A stretch of 64,000 nucleotides of DNA from Lucifuga dentata (taxonomy: Eukaryota > Chordata > Actinopteri > Ophidiiformes > Bythitidae), in NCBI GenBank assembly GCA_014773175.1, contig VXCM01003181.1, positions 1 through 64,000 on the forward strand, in the 5' to 3' direction. Every line of letters starts with the position of its first letter. Positions within the stretch are counted from its first letter, which is position 1. The position numbers and the translations under genes were made by a program. The notes under the pieces are model-generated. The model was not told the DNA's origin. It was given only the letters and a program-made list of their open reading frames with translations, and did no database searches. This document shows, piece by piece, positions 49,134 to 60,036 of this stretch.

Positions 49134-49220
49134 CAATCTATCCAGCCACCACACTGACTCCCATTGGCCAGACACTGCCCCAACCACCCCAGGTCATCCA
49201 GCAGCAGCAGCAGAGAGAAG
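49134..49220 (+). CDS. celf5: celf5-like exon: linker end (IYPATTLTPIG...QQQQQRE)
   Basis: The exon encodes (A)IYPATTLTPIGQTLPQPPQV and then IQQQQQREG up to a split Gly codon, 87 nt. I place the start at 49134, directly after the N, because the frame upstream of the visible AG at 49145 reads AIYP. That lines up with CELF5 QQYTAMYPTAAITPIAH. No AG precedes 49134 in the assembly because the (CT)n tract collapses into the N. The AG at 49145 also keeps frame but would delete four residues. The donor is GTGAGG at 49221 and lies at the start of a minisatellite. Residues IQQQQQREG are the usual lead-in to RRM3. Confidence 0.85.
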
Positions 49221-50449
49221 GTGAGGGTGAGAGAACAATATTACTTTTACACATTACACATTTCATCCTGTGTAATGGATATATAAAGAATAAGAAGATG
49301 AGAGGCCAATATTGCTTTTACACTGTGCACATCTCATTGTGTGTAATACATATATAGAGAACGTGAGGATGAGAGAAGAATATTACTTTTACTCTGTGCA
49401 CGTCTCATTCCGTGTAATAGATAAATAAAGATGTGATGGTGAGGGAACAATAGTGCTTAATGCACTTCACATCTCATCATGGATAATAGATATATACAGG
49501 GGGAGGATGATAGAACAGCATTATGTGATGGTATCATAGAGTACATCTTGTCTTTGGCAATAGACAGTTTTTATCTACACTGTATAAAATATTCATATCA
49601 GTGTTTTTTCATAAGTAATAAGTCTTTAGCCTTGAGAATACTGGCAACACAAACCAGACTGACACATTTATACTAGAATCGCACTTATTAGAGTGCACAT
49701 GTCAACAAGGCCGAGCAAACCTAGACGTGTTCGAATAAAATACTGGCTTAAACTACTAAATATATACCAATGTGAGTATAATAAACATATTTGTCTTGAT
49801 CTATTCCTGCAGCTTTTAAACATATGTTAAAACCATTACATGCAACTGAATCAGGATCATCTCAGCTATACGCTAGTGGTTGTTGCATGTTTCTATTCCA
49901 TTAATGTGGCACCCAGTAAGCATATATTTTGGTCCACCAGATCTGGATTTGGTCCTCCAGATATTGGTATTTTTCTTCAAATCTTAACAAAATGTCAAAA
50001 GTGTCCTCCTACTTAACACTATAAAGAACAATTGGCTTTTTTTCAGTTGTACTTGCTCTAACACAATAAAAAAATTATAAATTTTGTTGTGTTTGGAGTG
50101 GTATTTTAACTCAGAAAGAAACATTTACACAAAAATACAAGAGGGTGCAGTACTTTTAGCCAGCGCTATATAGTCATTCATGTAATGCCTTTGTAATCTA
50201 AAGATATAATTAAAGTAGAACCTTCATAAATAGCAACTTTAGGGATTTCTACTAAGCATACAGTGTTGCCAAACTAAGGCAAAATCTGCATGTGTGTTTA
50301 AGAACATTTAAGCTACTGGAAATTTCATAGACTATCTACAAAATCATGTTTCACCCATCTTAATTTAGTGTAATAGTCTAAATTGCTCTCTCTCTCTCTC
50401 TCTCTCTCTCTCTNCCTCTCCCTCCCTCCCTCCCTCTCTCTGTATCCAG
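49221..50449 (+). other. Intron, 1,229 bp
   Basis: Its first 315 nt are a minisatellite with a 71-bp unit (49228-49540). It ends with a (CT)n tract containing an N at 50414, which serves as the polypyrimidine tract of the RRM3 exon. The middle is plain AT-rich sequence. Confidence 0.85.
49228..49540. repeat. Minisatellite, about 4.4 units of 71 bp
   Basis: Units start at 49228, 49299, 49370, 49440 and 49508 (spacings 71, 71, 70, 68). The conserved core is TGAGAGAACAATATTACTTT, then CACTGTGCACATCTCAT and GTGTAATAGATATATA. The similarity extends back into the splice donor: AGAGAGAAGGTGAGGG at the exon end resembles ATAGAGAACGTGAGGA before the third unit. Confidence 0.85.
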
Positions 50450-50593
50450 GTCCAGAGGGTTGTAACTTGTTCATCTACCACCTGCCGCAGGAGTTTGGAG
50501 ACAATGAACTCATGCAGATGTTTCTGCCCTTTGGCACTGTCATCTCCTCCAAGGTCTTCATGGACCGGGCCACCAACCAGAGCAAGTGCTTTG
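50450..50593 (+). CDS. celf5: celf5-like exon: N-terminal part of RRM3
   Basis: This 144-nt exon has the length I recall for the equivalent CELF exon. It starts with two nucleotides of a Gly codon, encodes [20 protein letters not shown] and [20 protein letters not shown] and then TNQSKCF, and ends with one nucleotide of the next Gly. The acceptor is TGTATCCAG at 50449 and the donor is GTGAGA at 50594. NLFIYHL is the RNP2 motif of RRM3. [19 protein letters not shown] matches CELF5. RRM3 is the domain that, with RRM1 and RRM2, gives CELF proteins their GU-rich RNA specificity. The exon is preceded by a (CT)n tract broken by an N at 50414. Confidence 0.96.
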
Positions 50594-53547
50594 GTGAGAT
50601 ATTTGCGACTATTCACACAGTCTAGGACAGAGAATTATACACCATTATATAAAAACATATGCATTAATATTTTAGCTGTGAGGTTTTTGAATGGAAATGT
50701 ATCTTTTCTCAATCTATGATTATAGCTGTGGTTGTAATTTTATTTTATTTATTTATTTTTTTTTTTTTGATCCTGCATTTGCATAAAAGTTTATTAAGCA
50801 GCAGGTCTAGATACACATGCTTGTCCTTTGATCAAACAGCTACAAATTGCCATGAGTGCTAGGGAAAGAGATAGAGATAAATAGATGGAAAAATAATCTG
50901 GCTACTTATTTGAATAAATACATCCAAGGGTGATGCATAATGGATATTTTCAGGAGTTGAGCACAGCAATGTGACAAAACAATCTTTTGTGGCCAAATCT
51001 CTTATAGCTTTTTCTAAATATGCAATGATTTGTGGGAGTTGTGTGAAAAGTCACAGCTAAGGTGTGAAGCTTCACAGTGAAAGTTAAACTCTGACAATAA
51101 TGAAACTTTTTGTTAGTTTTATTATTTTCAAACATCTCACTAACAACAGACATGACTGTAGAGTGCTGTAGATTGACGACATTTTGTATTTCACACATAA
51201 AGGTTCAAACATTTTAACCCTGACAGACTGACCTAATTTTGCATCTTGATGACCGTTGTGTTTTGGCAACATGCTGTGAAACAGTTGTGATGAGTACATT
51301 GCATCCGATAGGCACAACGCAGTCAATCACTGCCCATGTCCTTGTTTCTGTTTGGCAGCTGTGTGACCTGAAAACCTTGCGGTGCTGTATCAGCATTCAC
51401 ATCACCGCTCAGTAACCCCAATATCTGTCAATACCCACACTGCTGAGGCTGATTCACACACCTCCATGACACCTGTCCCATTTTGCTCTGTCAGCCTACA
51501 CACATCAACAAGCCTTCGGGTTTATAAAAACTTTGAGGACGGGGTGAAGGAGTGAGAGAGAGAGAGAGAAAAGCAAAGGACAATTATGGATCAGCATTTG
51601 TTTTCACTTCAGGGAACTGCAGAACCCTGGGCAAATTGATCGCCTGTTTCATCTTCCCTGGGGGGACTTAATAACATATAAATTCCTGAAAGAAGACCTA
51701 TTTACAGTATTGACTAATACACTATGTATATACAACCTAATGTTAAGCCTGGGGAAGGGGAGGAGGTACACGTGTAATTAATCTGGAAAGGAAAAAAGAG
51801 GGATAAACTTAGACTGATGGTGTGTAAGAGAGAGAGACAGAAAGTACACTTGTTATGTGTGACAGGGCTGAGTCCAGGGCTTAGAGCTCAAAGCCCACAT
51901 CTCCTCTCCATCCCTCCTTCGTCTCCCCCTGAGCCCAAATGTGCTAAACCTGATGGTAGTTCAGGAAGTCATCTCCTTCCTCTTCCTCTATACCTTCTTT
52001 ATACGTCCATTCAGCACTCCCTGCCTAGCCCGAGCCTTCACCCTAATGGGCCAACCTGATGCCAAGCAGACCAGGCAGACATCTCTCCCTGGTGGGTGGG
52101 GATGTGGAGAGGCTCCTGCTGTTTTTCATGGGTCATCGATTGTTTCTAATGACACCACAGACACAGGGGAGCACATCAGCTGGAGCCACACTCCAATGCA
52201 ATTTCTGGTCACTGAATTCTCAAGGCTTTATTTTTACACAGGATGTTCAGCGTGGGTTTGAGGAGTGGCATGTCTTTGGGAAATGCACTGATGGCTTTTT
52301 GTGTCTGTGGAAGTCTCTTCATGATGAGCTTTTGCTTTATTTCAGCTAGTTTGCTCTCAGTCAGTTTTGCATTTTTGTGTTCTAGTGTTTTGTCACAGTT
52401 CCACCAAAATGTAATAAAATAAAAACAACAAATATTTTTTGGGGGGATTGCCTAATCGTAGAATAAGTTACAGATTTAATGTGATTGGAATCAACTAATC
52501 ACATACCCATCGCCACTTGGTCCCTGTTGTTAAACTGTTATTTTGTTTTTACAGAAAGCTCCTGCATCAGAGATCCAGTAAAATGCTCCACTTTCAAAAT
52601 TTCTTTCTTTTGCTGTTCTAAAATATGCATATACTACTATTTACTTATTCTAAAATAATAATAATAATAATAATAAATAAATAAATAAATAAATAAATAA
52701 ATACATAAATAATTCTACTAGGAGCAGTAAATTACTACTGTTTTGTCATATTCTGTTGCATTCTCCAAAATCAGCAATTGTGTCCTACTTACAAAATTCC
52801 AGATAGGTCTCCCTCCCTGTGCATGATATATCACAGAATAATTAGATATTCAATTCTAAACAACATTTATAATCTTCTTCCACACAAAAACTATAAACCA
52901 GGAGGCAGCATTTACAGTTGTCAATTTATCCACCTGGCTTTATGACAGTAAAAGCTTATATATCCTTAGAAAGACCAAGGTTAAAGCCATGAAGTTTTAT
53001 AGCAAGGGGAGAAATATATAGTCAAAGAAGCTGCTGCTGCAAGAGATAAATAAACAAACCAAATTTTTTTATTTTCAGGTATAGCACACATATAGCCATA
53101 TTTCTTTATGCAGGTAGCCACATCCCTGTCCAAACATCTGAAAGGAACTTTTAACTGTTTTCAAGCTCTCCAAAACCGCCCCATATTTGTATCCTGACTC
53201 TCTCAGAAAACTATTTTAAAGGCCCTGCACACCCATGAGACACCCACACTGATGTTTTTACTTATTTTGTTTGGTTAGACCTCTTCTTAGGACTGTGTGG
53301 GTGTGCACAGACTCTGACTCACCTGATGAATTTGTTGTTGGGGTAAGACAGTGTATAACTTCTTTTATGTGGAGTTTGGTGACCTCTACAGAATCCCAGC
53401 ACAGCTCCACCCATTTGTAATCCAAAAAACAAAACAAAACACACACAAAAAAAAACCAGTCTAATTACAATAATTGAAAACACCTGTGTGGGTGTGCAAG
53501 GCCTTTAAAAATGATTTTAGGGTTAATGAGTTTGTAATTTTTCACAG
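50594..53547 (+). other. Intron, 2,954 bp
   Basis: AT-rich sequence with a GA tract at about 51555-51570, an (AAT)n/(AAAT)n tract at 52658-52703 and a few A- or T-runs. Open frames at 51817-52349 lack any recognisable protein. No other exon is evident. Confidence 0.8.
52658..52703. repeat. (AAT)n(AAAT)n microsatellite
   Basis: AAT units pass into AAAT units, with slightly degenerate ATAC ends. Confidence 0.9.
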
Positions 53548-53675
53548 GTTTCGTGAGCTTTGACAACCCTGCTAGTGCACAGGCAGCTATTCAAGCCATG
53601 AATGGCTTTCAGATTGGGATGAAGAGGTTGAAAGTTCAGCTAAAGAGACCGAAGGATGCCAGCCGCCCTTACTGA
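53548..53675 (+). CDS. celf5: celf5-like exon: RRM3 C-terminus and stop
   Basis: The 128-nt coding part begins with two nucleotides of a split Gly codon and ends in TGA at 53673-53675. It encodes [40 protein letters not shown] and Y. KCFGFVSF across the junction is the RNP1 motif of RRM3. The C-terminus [11 protein letters not shown] is the hallmark end of CELF proteins (PKDANRPY in CELF3 and CELF4, PKDPGHPY in CELF5). The acceptor is TTTTTCACAG at 53547. The exon continues 36 nt past the stop to a GTGAGC donor at 53712. Confidence 0.96.
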
Positions 53676-53711
53676 CACAGCCTACCTTCAGTATTCATTG
53701 CAGCAGCACAG
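53676..53711 (+). other. celf5: 3' UTR segment of the stop exon
   Basis: Thirty-six untranslated nucleotides lie between the TGA and a good donor (CACAG|GTGAGC). The exon junction is less than 50 nt after the stop, so it should not trigger nonsense-mediated decay by the usual rule. Confidence 0.65.
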
Positions 53712-54450
53712 GTGAGCCCACACCTTTTCTAAGCTATACTCAGTATGTTTAAGTGCACACTAAGTCTCAGATTCTAATAGGATTAAGACAATAATTAGAT
53801 TTTTTTCACACATCATGTTACCCCCATTATCAGACTGAAAATGGCATCAATTGATGTTGGTGTACTTAAAGTAACAGACCTAGATTATGATTGTAAATCG
53901 ATTTACTTAAGCATGTAAACACTCCATCAGCTTACAATCAATATAAGCATTCTGTGCAGACATTTCCTCCTTTCGTACTTCCCAAGTGTACAACAAATGA
54001 CTGAATCCTCTGAATTTCCATCTATGTATGTGCCTTAATCGCAGTACAGACAAAAAAGCAAGAGCTAATAAATGTACTTTATCTGCTAAATTCAGACTTG
54101 GCAATTAACTATAAATAAAAGTAGTTTGATGATTATTCTTTAAATATTCTCAAAGTTAACAGCTAAAGCTGAATACTTCAAAATGCCCATTGCTTTATTA
54201 TCTGCATACATCAGCACACTGTAAGAGCTAAGAGTTGATTTCTTATGCTGCACAGCAGGGCCTATTAATTATGGGAAAATCTGCCATCATCATGATTGAC
54301 AAAGATTGATTGGTGTGCCAGCGTGGGTTAGCTCTCTCCGGACCATTACGCTGTTATAATAGAGCCATTCTGAACTATCCAGAATTTAACAAAATGGATC
54401 TTTCGAATGACAGTAAATGAGATCTGAAATGGCTTTTTCTTGTTTTCCAG
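53712..54450 (+). other. 3' UTR intron, 739 bp
   Basis: Predicted from the GTGAGC donor and a strong acceptor (TTTTTCTTGTTTTCCAG at 54450). Transcripts that do not splice here would simply have a longer UTR. The sequence itself is unremarkable. Confidence 0.6.
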
Positions 54451-55300
54451 GTTTCAGAGGACACGTGAAGATATCTTGGGAGGAGTTCACCTTTTTTTCT
54501 TTGAAAACAAAATATGTTTAAAAAAAAATCAACAGATAAGGAATTTTTGAAGACATATCAGCATTTACTTAAGAAGATATAGGTTATGACAGAAAATGAA
54601 GATGCAAAAGAGGAGCTTCACCGGGGGACTTTAACAACAGTAACAGATGGTGCAAGTGAGATGAGAAGAAAAAATACTGAAAAACATGTGATGAGACTGA
54701 ACAACAGAACTTTTCTTGTTGAGACTTGAATTGTTAATTAAGCAACAAACTAACAAAAAAAGCAGCAACAACAAATAGATTTCTATATACATATTATATA
54801 CACATATATATAAGGAAAGAGGCGCTTGTGGCTTTTACTGTACTGGACAAATGAGGGTTAAAACTTGAAGATCAAGAAAAACAGTGGAAAAAAAGAAGCT
54901 ATTCTATATGTCCACTGACAGACTTTCTTTTTCTTTCCCTCTTTCTCTTATTCTGTCACGTCTCCCAGCAAGCGCAGAAGTACGACTCTCAGAGGTCACT
55001 GAGGTTTCCATTAGCAACAGTAGAACTGCAAATCTTTCACCCCTAAGGGACCAAAGGACCAAACATTTTTATTGTTCTAAACAGTAATATATAGTATTAA
55101 TGATACTAATACTTCAAACTACTACTAATAATATTACAAGTTAAACGTATGAAGAAATACTAGCTTCAGGTTGAAAAAAAGAGGAAAAGGGGTTTTGTTT
55201 CTTTTCCTTTTACATTTATAGCTACTGGGTTTGAGAATATTAAAACAAAACAGAAAAAAAATTAAAAAAAGAAAAAGAAAAAGAAAGCTATACTATTTTA
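54451..55300 (+). other. celf5: Terminal 3' UTR exon (end approximate)
   Basis: This non-coding exon follows the acceptor at 54450. It is A-rich, as is common for CELF 3' UTRs. Candidate poly(A) signals are ATTAAA at 55239, 55261 and 55463; no canonical AATAAA lies close by. The genomic A-rich stretch at 55249-55288 could mislead oligo-dT based mapping. CELF 3' UTRs are often long, so the real end may lie further downstream. Confidence 0.5.
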
Positions 55301-56487
55301 GTGGCGTAGAATATGTGGGATAGACATTGTTTGGGGCATGTTCAGATAAATTCTTTTGCCAGCCATTACTTCATTTAATTAATGTACATCACAGCTTTTC
55401 ATCTCGGATTTATGATCTATTAGTAAGTGTGTTGAATGAATATGAACACAGACCTTTAAGCCATTAAAATCCTGTAAATTAGTGCCAAAAACAACATGAT
55501 CACAGACATACAGTATATTTATCTACAGAATGCTGTCTTTTGTTCTTTGTAGTGGTCATGTCAGCCCATTCCTTTTCTATAATAATTGATTTTCATTGCA
55601 AAAATCCATCTTTCCTACAGAAGAGACATTCAGTCAATGTCAGGAAATCCTCATTAAATCATATATAAATATAATTTGATCATAAAGCACTGTGGTAAAA
55701 CAGTGCATCATCTGTAATTGCTGAGTAAAATATACAAATTACCTTGACAGTAGTTGTAAAATTTCCATTGGAGCGTCATAGTCGTCCATGCTGGGTCATG
55801 CCGTCCAGCTCTCCCAGCTGTTCTCTCTCTCTCTCTCNTCTCTTCTGCTTAATAGGGACCATCGGTTTATGGGGACCCAGGAGCTAACCCACAGCATAAT
55901 TAGGATAATGCTAATATTGATCAGATGGGGAACAGCACTGCAGGGCAAGAGACGCACAATCAATTACACATTGGCATTTTGAATGAACTGACTGACTGAC
56001 AGTTCATTTTTCTCTCTGTGGTTGGATGGGAGGCTGAGTACTGTCTTTTGTCCCCTCAGTCCCTCTTTTGTCTCAGAAGTACCCCAGTGTGACACAGTGG
56101 CAGCACATACTGCACTGTCGGACTGAAGATACTCACTTTATTGCTGCAAAGAAACTAAAAGCTTCAGAGTCTGCATAGAATACTAATGCTGTGACAAGAT
56201 CTGTTAGAAGAGAGTGGAAGTATCATACTTCAGTAGAAGTTTGGGGTATTGGTACTGTAAAGTATTGTATTTGTTACTCCAATACATTTATCTGATGATA
56301 ATGTGTCTAGTTCATAGATTGTATAATATGATTATTATCAGCTATTTTATTTCTTCCCTTCTGCCTTTCCTTCTTTCCTATTTTAAATTCATCCTGAAAA
56401 TCCCTAAAACTTGGGATTTATCATTTTCATTCTACAAACTATGTTGAGTGTTTAGTTTTATGTCTTAAGCTAAGTGTTGTTTAGTTC

Positions 56488-57095
56488 CAAATTAATCCAG
56501 TTCTGAGCATTAGATGGCAGGAATACACACACACACACACACCGAATAACACATAATCCTGATATGTTAGCATTTCTTCATGCTTTTATGGCCAATGTGT
56601 TAGCAAGCAATCACTTACTTATGTATTCAGCAAACACAGAGCAACATTAGCAGCTCCAAAGTGTTGTGATTCTGTCCATTTCTAGATGTAAGTCCAGTGT
56701 TCACCTCCTTTCAGCTAGATTTTGGTCTCCAAAAAACAAACTCCTGAGAAAAATATCTGGGCGTTGACTTGGTAGATGCTCGACTTATGGCAGAAATACA
56801 TCACTGTTATACATTGCTTAAGTTTTCAATAATCCATTTCTAACCACTGGATGGCAGAAAAACCTCAAAAAAGCTAAAAGACACAAAGTCCTAATAATTA
56901 TCTGTCAATGCCTTTATGGCCAGAGTCAGCAAGTAGTCACTTACTTACACTCAGACACAGAGCAACATGAGCAACAGTTGTATTTCTGTCCACTTGATGA
57001 ATGTAAATCCAGTTTTCGCTTTTGTTTTTGCCCCGTTTTGATCTTCACCAACTTCTGAGAAAAATACCTGGGCTTTAACTTTGAAGATAATCGAC
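56488..57095. repeat. Diverged direct duplication of about 280 bp
   Basis: Unit 1 (about 56488-56778) and unit 2 (about 56827-57095) share ordered blocks: GATGGCAG, CTTTATGGCCA, AGCAA.CACTTACTTA, CACAGAGCAACAT, TTCTGTCCA, GTAA.TCCAGT and CTGAGAAAAATA.CTGGGC. They are separated by about 50 bp. A TTTT-run with an N follows at 57172-57202. It may be one internally duplicated mobile element. Confidence 0.65.
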
Positions 57096-57171
57096 TTTCT
57101 TCACCAGTTAGTCATTAAACTTATTTGTTGTTTATTGCTGTGCAGATACACAGCTGGCTTTTCAGAGCTTT

Positions 57172-57202
57172 TTTTTTTTTTTTTNCTTTTTTTTTTTTTT
57201 TT
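57172..57202. repeat. Poly-T tract with N at 57185
   Basis: A T homopolymer of unresolved length with one N and one C. Confidence 0.85.
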
Positions 57203-57851
57203 AATGAAACAGTTGCCCTCTGCTGCTATAAACAGAATAGCTAAGATTCAACATTCCAGTCAATGTGCATAAAAGCTAAATAATCAACTTAAAGAGACTA
57301 AAAGTTCTCTAGAGCAGAGATGGGTGATAATTAGCTGTGCCTTTGTCACAGTGAGCGACCCGTAGACACAGTCATTTGATTCAGTTAACCATGTCAAAAA
57401 ATATTGATTAATGCAGATTTAAGTAAATGATCGGAGTACTTCTTCCATCAGTGGTATTGTGTAGATTGTATGAGTTGTTTGATGAAGAGCAGCTGTATTC
57501 TTTCCAAAGGGTGTAATCGCACAGCAAGAGCTTGTACACCATGAGGAACAGCCTGGCATTACCAGCCTTAGGAGGTCAAATTAAGAGCAAAATGATCCAT
57601 CAATTAGACAGCAGCAGGCTTGTAAGTGTAGCTGCTACAGCTGTTGCTGCTTCAACAGGACGACAGTTTACCATTAGCGCCGGTCACACACGGGTCCTGT
57701 ACAGTGTGGTCATGACACATCATGCCACTTCAGATATGATTAATTAACTAAACCGGCTTCATCTGTTCTGATGCTTTATCTAATATACAGGGATACAGCT
57801 AACACACACACATATATATGAGATGAAATCTGTTTTTATTCATTCTTCATC

Positions 57852-57887
57852 TTTTTTTTTTTTTTTTTTNTTTTTTTTTTTTTTTTT
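57852..57887. repeat. Poly-T tract with N at 57870
   Basis: A T homopolymer of unresolved length with one N. Confidence 0.85.
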
Positions 57888-59971
57888 GAATATTTGTACT
57901 GAATTGCCATTTTATATCAGTCTACGTTAGTTCAAATTCTAATTTCTACATTTATCCAGCATGTCATCCATTCAATTTGTTTGTTGTCCAAAGCAGCTTG
58001 CTCTCAGGACTATCTGAGACCTCAGCCCTCCGATCAATGCTTCAGTCATGGAATTACAGTGCTATCTCTATGGCCCCATAGAAATAGAGTCTTCAGAAAA
58101 AAAAAAGGGGGGGTTTAAAAAAAACAGATGTAACTACTCTGCCACTGTAATCTGTGCTGGTCCAACAAATTTCACCAGAGTGAAAACCCTTTCACTTCCA
58201 GATGGCTCACTGAATATACTGTAGCTCTTCTCTGAAGTTATCGAAGTCTGTGGTGCAACTGGCTCGGCCCATTCTTTTATTTGTGTGATTACAGCCTTAC
58301 AGGATCCATAGAAATTTGAACAGTATTATTAGCATTTTAAGAGGCAGTTCACAGATATGTTTCTTCATCAGTGTATACTGTGATGTTGTGAAAGATTGTA
58401 GGCAGGGTCCTAAATGCTGTAAAAACAAAGTGTTTCAAAATGCCTTTTTTTCTCATCATGAATTGCCAAATTATGCAAACAAACATACCTGTGAAGAATA
58501 CCTCCTCATTTCATTTGCTCATCTGACTTTGGATTCTTTAAAGAGCACTGTAGGCTACACTGATCAGATGATTTCCTAAATACATAAATTGTTAACATAT
58601 ATTCATTAGTAGGTTGAAATGATTTGATACGACTGTACAGCATTTTTAGGATGGCTGTCATTTCAGAGTGTAGTGATGTACTATGAGGTTTTCCAATGAA
58701 AAGGGTAATTTTCTTCTACATATTGGCAAAAGAGAGTTTTCTTCCTGCTGAATTACCATTAGTTTCCTCTCTGCTGTCAGGACCCGGCACCTTTAGGAAG
58801 CTGTGATATATGCTTTCCTTTCCTCAGGCCATCCAAGGCCTGCTAAACCCACTCAAAAACCTTTTCTTATGGGGTTTCTACTGGAGAGTTTTTTAAATTA
58901 TTAAAATCAAATTAAATCTAGCCTTCACAACAGCTTGGGTAGTGCAAATTAAAGATGCCAGCTGTGGCTGAAATTTAATGAGTTTGAAAGATGTTGAGCT
59001 AATTTCATTCTGCCAAGGAAAAAAGAAAAGAAATTTGATTGAAGACAAAACAGTGAAGGTTTGTGGATGAAGTTTCCATCCCTACTGGCTTTACAGATGT
59101 ATATGTACTACACAATTCATACATATCTGGCAAAGGAAAGTGTTTGCCAATGTATTACAGAATCAACAAAACCTTTGCTGTGTGAAATGATTGAGAAGTT
59201 TTAAAGCAAATGGCAGCAGTGATTCTCATTGCACTATAACTAAGCAGCATGTGGTCAAGCTGATTTTTTTAAACTTTGCTTTCACTCCATTTTGTCATGT
59301 TTTAAGTCTGTCATCCTACCATGGTGCCCTTTCAATTCTGAGCATGCTCAATAGGGGAGGGTTAAAGATTATGATTACAGTACTACTCGTATTAACAATA
59401 TGATTCTTTAACTATGGTTTGAATGCTAAGGATAGTAGCTTATTATAAATATGAAATCTGTATATTATGGAAAAATCAGCACAGGACCTTTCTTTAGGTA
59501 CATATAGGTTAGGGTTTGAATGGGGGGGAGGGAGNAGGTTTCGCTTTATAAAGATGTTAACTTACTGGTTTCTCAGCACAAGCATACAAAAACATATAAA
59601 GAAAATAATGGAGTCTGTTATGTAGACTTTACTGACATACAGGGCGCTAAGGAGGAATCTCAGTACTATTCTTTAAACCTGGAAGAGAAAAATGCTGTTT
59701 ACAGGTTGTATTGTTTTATCTTTTGATTATTTTAAAGGAGAGCGCCACCTGTCTTTGTGGCAGTGTCAGTACAGCATGGATTACCTGACAGGGAAAGCAG
59801 TACCTTTTATAAAAAAGAAATAAATAAACTATGTGTTCTGTAATAGCCTGAGAAACCAAACATTTTTTTTCCCCCTTGTTGGAATTTCTTAATAATTGCT
59901 GCTTAGATTACTTCATATTAATGATTGATGATTTAATAATTTCATTATTAATCTGGTCAAGTATGTAACTT

Positions 59972-60000
59972 GATATTTATTTATTTATTTATTTATGTAT

Positions 60001-60035
<35 letters not shown>

Positions 60036-60036
60036 T
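59972..60036. repeat. (TTTA)n microsatellite
   Basis: About 16 TTTA units with one ATG interruption. A shorter tract of the same unit lies at about 2421-2448. Confidence 0.95.

Larger units (their letters stand above)
1..55300 (+). other. celf5: celf5-like gene, 3' portion (partial)
   Basis: This is the span of the one gene I can recognise. CELF proteins are nuclear and cytoplasmic RNA-binding proteins with three RRMs. They regulate alternative splicing, mRNA stability and translation through GU-rich and CUG-containing RNA. The eight exons give one continuous frame from RRM2 to the stop. CELF5 is preferred over CELF3, 4 and 6 because of linker and RRM3 details recalled from human proteins: the motif QQYTAIYPATTLTPIGQ resembles CELF5 QQYTAMYPTAAITPIAH, and [19 protein letters not shown] also fits CELF5. 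The N-terminus and RRM1 (about 130 residues in CELF5) are absent and should be encoded upstream. The 3' boundary is approximate. The family is certain; which teleost paralogue it is cannot be decided here. Confidence 0.85.

Noticed and set aside
49146..49220. Linker exon starting at the visible AG (49145)
   Set aside because: It keeps frame but drops AIYP, which is conserved with CELF5. The true acceptor probably lies in the N at 49133.
51817..52349. Three overlapping open frames in the intron before the last coding exon
   Set aside because: Their frames compete, none resembles a known protein, and the celf5 splice phases agree without them.
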